Positions 14,168 to 20,587 of a DNA stretch of 22,752 nt are shown here, in pieces (positions within the stretch are counted from its first letter, which is position 1; every line of letters begins with the position of its first letter). Source of the DNA: a virus. The notes under the pieces were generated by a model. That model did not search any database, had not been told where the DNA came from, and saw only the letters and a list, made by a program, of their open reading frames with translations. A program made the position numbers and the translations under genes. The stretch lies in IMG/VR virus record IMGVR_UViG_3300033182_000555, positions 1 through 22,752 of that record; one strand, written 5' to 3'.

Positions 14168-14168
14168 A

Positions 14169-14465
14169 CTAATCTCTCCTTGCATCAACTTTACCATCTT
14201 CCACAAAGTTTTCTGCTCTAGAAATTCTTTCAGTATCTGGTTTTAACTCAAGAGCACTGCTTACCAATAAGTCGATCTTCATCATTTCATTGCTCATTGT
14301 GGTTGCACGATTCTCTAAACTTTTACAAAACATTGTTAAAGTTTTTACTTGCTCTACAATACCATCAAGGATTTGCTTAATTACCATAAAGATAAAAAAG
14401 GCCATAACGATTGACCCTGCAATCGGAGCGCCGACGTCGGCGATTAGTTGAAAAATTTCTTCCAT
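14169..14465 (-). CDS. YvrJ-like small membrane/coiled-coil protein A
   Basis: 98 aa from the ATG at 14465; a GTG at 14471 is also in frame, but it lies in a predicted leader stem. Layout: MEEIFQLIADVGAPIAG, a membrane segment (about 14-32, ending FFIFMVI), then a helical, probably coiled-coil region (about 33-80) with the sequence KTLTMFCKSLENRATTM. It is the first gene of the curli operon, about 60 nt downstream of a GATAAATA octamer and right after the terminator of the fibre operon. There is no SD. It looks paralogous to protein B. Function unknown; a holin-like or secretion-accessory role is conjecture. Confidence 0.65.
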   Translation of the reverse strand: MEEIFQLIADVGAPIAGSIVMAFFIFMVIKQILDGIVEQVKTLTMFCKSLENRATTMSNEMMKIDLLVSSALELKPDTERISRAENFVEDGKVDARRD

Positions 14466-14467
14466 AA

Positions 14468-14501
14468 ACACACTTTGTTTGTTGCTGTTACTTTAGTGTG
14501 T
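14468..14501 (-). other. Leader hairpin just before the first curli-operon ATG
   Basis: ACACACT (14501-14495) can pair with AGTGTGT (14474-14468), a 7-bp stem with a 20-nt loop, ending 2 nt before the ATG at 14465. It could limit initiation. Confidence 0.35.
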
Positions 14502-14523
14502 GCTGTGTTACTCTCTACAGTTG

Positions 14524-14531
14524 TATTTATC
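14524..14531 (-). promoter_or_regulatory. T4-type late promoter octamer GATAAATA (curli operon)
   Basis: It lies between the fibre-operon terminator (14546-14571) and the first gene of the curli operon, 58 nt before its ATG. It is the only clear promoter for the nine-gene block down to 9103. Confidence 0.6.
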
Positions 14532-14545
14532 TTTTTGCATAGCAC

Positions 14546-14571
14546 AAAAAAAGGGCACCAAGTGCCCTTTT
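14546..14571 (-). terminator. Rho-independent terminator after the 1074-aa fibre gene
   Basis: GGGCAC and GTGCCC (14553-14558 and 14562-14567) form a 6-bp GC-rich stem with a 3-nt loop, extended by A-T pairs. On the minus strand it is followed by seven T (14552-14546). It starts about 20 nt after the fibre stop. T-residues on the other side could make it partly bidirectional. Confidence 0.9.
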
Positions 14572-14591
14572 AATGTTTTTGTAAATTTGAT

Positions 14592-17500
14592 TTACATTAA
14601 GTTAACTAAAACTTCGATAACTGCTTCACCGCCTTCGCTTGAACCAATTGCTTTACCAAGTATTCTACCTGGTGCCGCATTGTTATCTGCTTTAGCATGA
14701 CCTGCTGTACCTGAGCTGACCATTAAGTCACCTTTGTTTACAGGACCAATAACTTTACATGGTACCCTTCCACAAAGTGCAACCGCTACACCATCTGCTT
14801 CATTGTTCATTAAGTATGCTGGATCAGTTGAAACAACACCTGCTACTGCATGATAACTATCTTTGTCGCATGCTGTAACTTCTGCATCACCACCAAAACA
14901 TACTACTGTACCTGGTTCGTAATCTGCATCACTTGCATATTTCTCAGCCAAGTCCGCGTATGTTGCTTGTGTTGCTGTTGCGGTAATTGTACCTGCCGCA
15001 AAGTTACCACTTGCATCTCTGGCTACAACTTTACTTGCTGTATTAGTAGTTGTTGCGTCAACACTTACACTATCTGCCGCTACAGTAATATATGAACCTG
15101 CGCCAACATTAATTGTTCTACTTGCCGCAATAGTACCACCACCTGTTAAGCCATCACCTGCTGTAATACTCACACCTGAGTGATCAATGTGTTCGTTAGC
15201 AACATAGCCACTTAAACTGTGGATGTCGATAGCACTGTCATCTGTGCTGATAGCACCAGTTGAGCTGTTATAAGTAATACCTGTACTACCAGTAAACAAT
15301 GCTCTAATTTCTGAGTTTGTTGTTTCGATAGTATCAGCATTTACAGTAATACCGTATCCTGAACCTACGTTAAGTGTAACACTGCCGCTGGTGCCGCCTC
15401 CGGTTAAACCGTTGCCTGCTGTAACACCAGTGATGTCACCAACATTAGTTGTATAACCATAACTGAGAATTTTATCTTCAATGGCTGCTGATGTCATTAA
15501 TGAAGAGTCATTGTTACCAAATGCTTCAGCACTTGTTTGTATTGCTGAACCTGCAAATTCGCTAACTGTTAAGCCGCTAACTGCAAGTGAAACAGTACCA
15601 CTAGTACCGCCACCTGTTAGACCAGTTCCTGCTGTAACACCTTCAATGTCACCTGCATCGTTAGTAAAACTGATTTCACCTGTTGATGAATTATAACTTA
15701 AATCACCACCTGCACTAAACAAACCTCTAATAAATGAGCTCGAAACCGTTGCATCAATTGCGCCGTTGCCAGCATCATCATATGTGAAAGAAATACCAGT
15801 GTGCGAACCGTTTGTTACTATCTGTCCACCAACAACGTCTTGTACTCTTTCGGTTGTGTGATAAAGATTTGTACCTTCACTTAAATCAGTTGTGCTGTGG
15901 TTAGCAATACTTGAAACAGTACCAGTTACGTTACCAGTTACGTTACCAGTTACGTCACCTGTTAAGTCACCTGAAATAGATGAAAAAGTAACACTGTCAG
16001 ATGTGCCAACTGCCTGGCCAATGCTGATTGACCCGCTACTAATAGAAACACCTGTGCCGCCGCTAAAGTGAGCTCTCACCTCTACCGCACTTGGACCTGT
16101 GTAAGTGATAACACCAGTTGCACTATCGTATGATAATGAACCGTCACCACCTGCATCTGTAACACTGATTGCACCTCTATAGTCACTGTTACCAGGACCT
16201 GTGTATGCAATTACACCAGTACTTGATGTATATGATAAACTTCCGTCTCCAGTTGAAGTTGCACTTATAAGTGCTCTTGCTGTAGAGTCTGTAAGCATGT
16301 CTTGGTATGTAGAGCCGTCATTAGTAAACTGCCATACATCAGAGGTTTCGTCCCACTGTAAAGTAACATCAGCACTTGATCCTCTATTAACACTAAAGCC
16401 AGCATTTTCACTAGGTGCGCCACTTGCATCTCTGTTTAATTCAATAATGCTGTCTGCTAAAGAAGTAACACTAGAGTTTACAACTGTTTGTGTACCACTA
16501 ATTGTAACGTTACCAGTGAACACTGCATCATCGCTAAATGTTTTTTGACCTGCAATGCTTTGAGAACCACTTGTTCTTACAACTGTGCTGTCAACTGCTA
16601 CTGCATTTGCCTCAACACTAATACCGTCTCCTGCTCCAACATTAAGTGTCCTTGTTGTAGTTAGGTCGCCGCCGCCAGTTAAACCGTTGCCTGCTGTAAC
16701 TTCTACAGTGCTGTGATCAATGTGTTCGTTAGCAACATAGCCACTTAAACTGTGGATGTCGATAGCACTGTCATCTGTGCTGATAGCACCAGTTGAGCTG
16801 TTATAACTAATACCAGTACCAGCACTAAAGTGTGCTCTTACTTCACTAGCACTTGGACCAGTGTATGTAAATGTACCAGTTGCACTATCATAAGCAAAAC
16901 TGCCGTCGCCGCCTGAATCAGTTGCACTGAAGTGTGCTCTTACTTCACTAGCACTTGGTCCTGTGTAGTCAATTACACCTGAAGTGCTGTTGTATGTTAA
17001 ACTGCCGTCACCACCATTATCTGTTACACTGATAGCACCACGTGCTCTAGCATTTGTATAATACTGGTTAACTGCACCTTCTGTGATATCATCTGTATCA
17101 CCACTTAATTCGCTCAACGCATCTTTGGTAGCAATTTGTGCGTCAACGTATGCTTTAGTGGCCGCGTCTTGTGCCGCAACTGGATCATCAACATTGTTGA
17201 TATTATTGTTGTTCATGTTAATATTAGCAGTAAATTTAATTGGTGCGCCACCTGCTTGAGAAATAACTTTACCTGAACTTAAAACAACGTTTGATTTAAG
17301 TTGGATTTCACCACCGGATTGAATTTCAACGTCACCGGTGCCAGTTGTTAAAATGCTAATATTTTGGTTTGTGTCGGCACTAAATTGAATAGTACCTGAG
17401 TTATCAGACAACACCTGCTGTCCGTTAACGTAAAGAGATCCTGGACCTACAAATACGTCTTTCCATACATTTGTAGCACTACCTAAACTATATGTATTAT

Positions 17501-17816
17501 TAGCACTTGGTTCTAAGTTTGCACCCCAACCTGTGCCACCTGCTGTTTGGTCGAAATATGCTACATCGACGTTAATTGTTGCATCGCCACTAGTAGCACC
17601 ACCTGTTAAACCTGTACCAGCAACAACGGCTGTAATATCTGCGCCGCCTAATGCTGTAACTGACGATTCTGTTGCAAGTGGATAACCACCTGCTGTGCTA
17701 CCATCGTGGACAACAACTGTGTTCTTGGTGGTATCGATCGTAATCTCACCAGCCAAACCTGTGAAGGTACTATGTTGGGCAGTAGTACCTCGTCTTCTTT
17801 GAATTGCTGTTGCCAT
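14592..17816 (-). CDS. Large tail fibre-like protein, 1074 aa
   Basis: Starts MATAIQRRRGTTAQHSTFTG, the common 'IQxRRGT' fibre N-terminal motif with a GEITIDTTKNTVVVHDGS segment. The middle (about 60-930) is low-complexity Gly/Ser/Thr/Asp beta-repeat sequence with recurring units such as GLTGGG(T)SG, YTGPSASEVRAHFSA, GDGSLTYNSTTGVI-like blocks and NVTGNVTGTV. The last about 122 residues form a distinct domain (YADLAEKYASDADYEPGTVV, GVVSTDPAYLMN, ALCGRVPCKVIGPVNKGDL) shared with the fibre at 20588. It likely forms an elongated trimeric fibre that contacts the host. A promoter octamer and palindrome precede it (17861-17868, 17831-17846), AGGGGA serves as SD, and a terminator follows. Contains a 94-bp exact repeat. 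Confidence 0.85.
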   Translation of the reverse strand: MATAIQRRRGTTAQHSTFTGLAGEITIDTTKNTVVVHDGSTAGGYPLATESSVTALGGADITAVVAGTGLTGGATSGDATINVDVAYFDQTAGGTGWGANLEPSANNTYSLGSATNVWKDVFVGPGSLYVNGQQVLSDNSGTIQFSADTNQNISILTTGTGDVEIQSGGEIQLKSNVVLSSGKVISQAGGAPIKFTANINMNNNNINNVDDPVAAQDAATKAYVDAQIATKDALSELSGDTDDITEGAVNQYYTNARARGAISVTDNGGDGSLTYNSTSGVIDYTGPSASEVRAHFSATDSGGDGSFAYDSATGTFTYTGPSASEVRAHFSAGTGISYNSSTGAISTDDSAIDIHSLSGYVANEHIDHSTVEVTAGNGLTGGGDLTTTRTLNVGAGDGISVEANAVAVDSTVVRTSGSQSIAGQKTFSDDAVFTGNVTISGTQTVVNSSVTSLADSIIELNRDASGAPSENAGFSVNRGSSADVTLQWDETSDVWQFTNDGSTYQDMLTDSTARALISATSTGDGSLSYTSSTGVIAYTGPGNSDYRGAISVTDAGGDGSLSYDSATGVITYTGPSAVEVRAHFSGGTGVSISSGSISIGQAVGTSDSVTFSSISGDLTGDVTGNVTGNVTGTVSSIANHSTTDLSEGTNLYHTTERVQDVVGGQIVTNGSHTGISFTYDDAGNGAIDATVSSSFIRGLFSAGGDLSYNSSTGEISFTNDAGDIEGVTAGTGLTGGGTSGTVSLAVSGLTVSEFAGSAIQTSAEAFGNNDSSLMTSAAIEDKILSYGYTTNVGDITGVTAGNGLTGGGTSGSVTLNVGSGYGITVNADTIETTNSEIRALFTGSTGITYNSSTGAISTDDSAIDIHSLSGYVANEHIDHSGVSITAGDGLTGGGTIAASRTINVGAGSYITVAADSVSVDATTTNTASKVVARDASGNFAAGTITATATQATYADLAEKYASDADYEPGTVVCFGGDAEVTACDKDSYHAVAGVVSTDPAYLMNNEADGVAVALCGRVPCKVIGPVNKGDLMVSSGTAGHAKADNNAAPGRILGKAIGSSEGGEAVIEVLVNLM
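15180..15273 (-). repeat. 94-bp exact direct repeat within the fibre gene, copy 1
   Basis: Identical to 16713-16806. Both encode a segment including STDDSAIDIHSLSGYVANEH in the same frame. Identity at synonymous positions suggests recent duplication or gene conversion. Confidence 0.9.
16713..16806 (-). repeat. 94-bp exact direct repeat within the fibre gene, copy 2
   Basis: Identical to 15180-15273, 1533 bp apart (a multiple of three, so recombination between copies would keep the frame while removing 511 codons). Confidence 0.9.
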
Positions 17817-17830
17817 TTTATAATCCCCTA

Positions 17831-17846
17831 TTAATTTGCAAATTAA
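17831..17846. repeat. Perfect 16-bp palindrome TTAATTTGCAAATTAA
   Basis: It lies in the 5' leader of the 1074-aa fibre gene between the late promoter octamer and the SD. It could be an operator or an RNA hairpin with a short loop. Confidence 0.45.
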
Positions 17847-17860
17847 AATAGTATATGAAC

Positions 17861-17868
17861 TATTTATC
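17861..17868 (-). promoter_or_regulatory. T4-type late promoter octamer GATAAATA
   Basis: It lies 44 nt before the ATG of the 1074-aa fibre gene, just after the stop of the 455-aa gene. Confidence 0.6.
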
Positions 17869-17870
17869 TA

Positions 17871-19238
17871 TTATTTTAGAATCCACTCTTCTAAGTCATC
17901 ATTTACGTTTCTGACTTTAATCCAGTTCGGATTCATAAATTGTCCTTTAAAAACTGTTGTTCTGCCCACTAGCAAAACCACAGCCCATTTTCTAGTAAGT
18001 CTGTCTATATAATCTCTGTTTTTATCGAATGCCAAGTTCACATAAGGAACTTGAAAATCATCACCGTTTTCGTCTGTTTCATAAATTACAGCATTGTCCG
18101 GTAATGCGAAATCACTTTTTAAAGATTCTAAATAGTAACTGTGTAGCATGCCTACATCATCTTCCCATTCTACAATCTTAGTTTTTTGTTTTTTAATTTT
18201 CTTAGAATCATCTAAAAAAAACTTGTTTGTATAACTCCAACCTGCATTGCCTATGAACGCGGCATCACTACTTATGACGCCTAAAATATCATCGCCTTCA
18301 TCTGCAATTTGCAGTTGTCCATTTTCAGTTAATGTTACTGTAAGCCCGTTTCTGTTTTCGTCTTTAGGATTACCATCTGCCCATTCAAACAGTTCTGCAT
18401 AACCTGTTTTATTACTTAGAAAACTTTGATCACTGTATGCTGATCCTTCGCCATCAATTTTAAAAACATCTATACCTGGATCACCGTTTTTATGTGCATC
18501 TGTTGTAACTTGAAATGCATTAAATCTTTTACTTGGTAAACTGCTTGTAGAAAGATTTATTAAATTGTTTGAAAATTGTTTACTGTTAGTAAAAATGTTT
18601 AATGCATCTTCATCATAATTAGGTTGATATATAGTTGCTCTGCTTTTGGTTTTATCTTTGTTTAATCCTATAATTAAACTGCCGTCACTGGTAACATTAA
18701 ATCCTTGTCTATTCTTACGACTCAATGCTCTAAAACTAAATGTTTTTTCGTCATCGCCATCGCCTTCAACAATAACACCTCTGGTACTTCCATCGCCATT
18801 TGTTGGTATAGGTGCTTCACTTGAATACACTGCTCTAAAGTGGGCACTGCCTACTCCAAAACTTCTAGGTGCTTTTAGTCCGAATCCTATTGCTCCGCTT
18901 TTACTTGCTGTGAACAATGCTTTATCCCTTTCACTAATTACAAGCCCATCTAAATCACTTGTAATGTTATATTCTTTTGTTCCGATTAATTTTAATTCAC
19001 TTCTACTAATACTAGCATCTGCTTTGGCTTGTGTTTCTTCCACATGCTCTTTTTTCTTTAATTCGAATTCAACTTCTTTTTTAATTTCTTCTCGGAGTAA
19101 ATCCATATCTACCCAAGCATCGGTTTGTTCAGGAGCAGAAAATTCTATGTTTAATAATGCTTCCTGCAACTGTTCTTGTACTTGCTGTTTAACAAGTTCT
19201 TCTACTGTAGGTTCTGTTTTTTTCTTTGCTCTAGGCAT
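17871..19238 (-). CDS. Fibre/tailspike-like protein with C-terminal Peptidase_G2-like domain
   Basis: 455 aa. A basic start (MPRAKKKTEPT) and a charged coiled coil (about 10-75) are followed by a beta-rich middle with fibre-like repeats (DGSLIIGLNKDKTKSRATIY, NAFQVTTDAHKNGD). From about residue 280 the C-terminus has GYAELFEWADGNPKDENRNGLTV, then ILGVISSDAAFIGNAGWSY. This matches the Peptidase_G2 (intramolecular chaperone/autoprocessing) domain found at the end of phage tailspikes such as phi29 gp12, where it assists trimer folding and is then cleaved. The ATG follows AGGAAA by 8 nt. It lies 14 nt after the 410-aa gene in one operon. Self-cleavage here is not shown by sequence alone. Confidence 0.75.
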   Translation of the reverse strand: MPRAKKKTEPTVEELVKQQVQEQLQEALLNIEFSAPEQTDAWVDMDLLREEIKKEVEFELKKKEHVEETQAKADASISRSELKLIGTKEYNITSDLDGLVISERDKALFTASKSGAIGFGLKAPRSFGVGSAHFRAVYSSEAPIPTNGDGSTRGVIVEGDGDDEKTFSFRALSRKNRQGFNVTSDGSLIIGLNKDKTKSRATIYQPNYDEDALNIFTNSKQFSNNLINLSTSSLPSKRFNAFQVTTDAHKNGDPGIDVFKIDGEGSAYSDQSFLSNKTGYAELFEWADGNPKDENRNGLTVTLTENGQLQIADEGDDILGVISSDAAFIGNAGWSYTNKFFLDDSKKIKKQKTKIVEWEDDVGMLHSYYLESLKSDFALPDNAVIYETDENGDDFQVPYVNLAFDKNRDYIDRLTRKWAVVLLVGRTTVFKGQFMNPNWIKVRNVNDDLEEWILK

Positions 19239-19252
19239 GTGTGTTTCCTGTG

Positions 19253-20485
19253 TTAAGCACTTATAACTGCTCTATCTTGTATCCTTCTCCAATTAGTGCC
19301 ATCGCTGAATGCCATTGTGGCTCCACCTGTTTCGTTAGTTACATAAATCATTTGTCCTGGTTGTGCGGCACTTGGGACTGTTGCTACTGTATAACTATCA
19401 CCAGTAGGGCCATAAATTTCGTTTAAATATTCAAAATCACCGCTGATCGCTGTTTCTGTGACTGCACCATAATCTATTGTCATATTTGCTGATGCTGTGA
19501 TTAGCCCGTAATCTGTAATTGGTTCAAATAAAACACCACTTACTACACCCGAACTTATGCTCTGTGAAGTAACATTGCCCAGTGTTATGTCGCCGGTTAA
19601 TTTGGCATCTATGGCACTATTTGCTCTAGCATCAGTGTAATATAAATTGGTTGAGCCTTCTGCTAAATCATCAGTGTTGTTATCACCTAAATCAACTTTG
19701 TTTGCACTGTCTGATTTTGAAATTCTGTTTTGCGTTTTAGTTTCAAATTTACCAGTTGATCCTTTTCTTAAAACAACTGCATCGGCACCATCACCTAAGT
19801 GTATTTCATCTACAACAAGTTTTCTTTTTACACTGCTGTTTGCACTATCAGTAAAGTCAACTTCATTGTCTGCATTAATACTGATTTTAGTTGTGCCTAA
19901 TGTGATTGTGCTACCACTTAAAAATAAATCATTCCATCTTGCTGTATCACTACCTAAATTATAAGTTACATTAGCACTTGGTATTATATTACCGCCCACT
20001 GTGGTTGTGCCACCTTGTACTTTGAATACTTCTGATGTGTTGTTTGCTGAATAAACTTTAAAAATAGGGTCAGAGCCGCTACTGCTGTTGTCTCTGACCC
20101 TTAACTGTGTTGCTGACCCGTTGGTATGGCTGACATCGAGATAGGCTCCACTATGTTTTAAACTTGGGTTAGTTCCTAGTCTAAGGCTTCCGTTTACAAA
20201 TAGTTTATCATTTGAACTGGTTGAACCGATGCTAACAGTGTCGTTGCTACTGTCTACAAATAGTGTACCTGAATCAACGTTTAGTTCTTTAAGTGTAGAA
20301 CCTATACTTTTCCATTCACTGCCAGAATATACCTCAATAGTGCTATTTGCACTATTCAACCATAAATCGCCAGATGAAAGATTAGAACTCGGTTGAGTTC
20401 CTGTAGAAATTTTTGTTCCATTGGTACTTTTGCCGATCTGAAACTCAGATTGCGTGGTACCCTTAAAGTTACCAAATATTGCCAT
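19253..20485 (-). CDS. Tail fibre/adaptor-like structural protein, 410 aa
   Basis: Starts MAIFGNFKGTTQSEFQIGKS and continues SSGDLWLNSANSTIEVYSGSEWKSIG, a common fibre opening domain. Beta-rich segments follow: DTVSIGSTSSNDKLFVNG, then NVTYNLGSDTARWNDLFLSG, which is also seen in related form in the 1074-aa fibre (NNTYSLGSATNVWKDVFVG). LAEGSTNLYYTDARANSAI resembles both large fibres. The C-terminus (GQMIYVTNETGGATMAFSDGTNWRRIQDRAVI) is a short domain typical of phage fibre tips. The start has GGGGA 5 nt upstream and a 75-nt leader with a strong hairpin. It probably joins or forms part of the host-recognition fibre. No enzyme motif is seen. Confidence 0.75.
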   Translation of the reverse strand: MAIFGNFKGTTQSEFQIGKSTNGTKISTGTQPSSNLSSGDLWLNSANSTIEVYSGSEWKSIGSTLKELNVDSGTLFVDSSNDTVSIGSTSSNDKLFVNGSLRLGTNPSLKHSGAYLDVSHTNGSATQLRVRDNSSSGSDPIFKVYSANNTSEVFKVQGGTTTVGGNIIPSANVTYNLGSDTARWNDLFLSGSTITLGTTKISINADNEVDFTDSANSSVKRKLVVDEIHLGDGADAVVLRKGSTGKFETKTQNRISKSDSANKVDLGDNNTDDLAEGSTNLYYTDARANSAIDAKLTGDITLGNVTSQSISSGVVSGVLFEPITDYGLITASANMTIDYGAVTETAISGDFEYLNEIYGPTGDSYTVATVPSAAQPGQMIYVTNETGGATMAFSDGTNWRRIQDRAVISA

Positions 20486-20523
20486 TTTGTCCCCGGTCAG
20501 TTCAGATAGTTGTAAAACTACTG

Positions 20524-20541
20524 TCTAGGAGAAGCCTCCTA
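20524..20541 (-). other. Leader hairpin CTAGGAG-GCTT-CTCCTAG
   Basis: A perfect 7-bp stem with a 4-nt loop, 39 nt before the ATG of the 410-aa gene. The 5' arm and loop hold AGGAGG, an SD-like sequence hidden in the stem. It overlaps a 14-codon leader ORF (MTRRLLLDSSFTTI) that begins just before it. Confidence 0.55.
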
Positions 20542-20559
20542 GTCATCTTCCGTTAATAG

Positions 20560-20567
20560 TATTTATC
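20560..20567 (-). promoter_or_regulatory. T4-type late promoter octamer GATAAATA
   Basis: It lies 21 nt after the stop of the partial fibre and 74 nt before the ATG of the 410-aa gene. It likely drives the 410-aa and 455-aa genes. Confidence 0.6.
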
Positions 20568-20587
20568 AAAAAGAGTAAAATAGTGTG

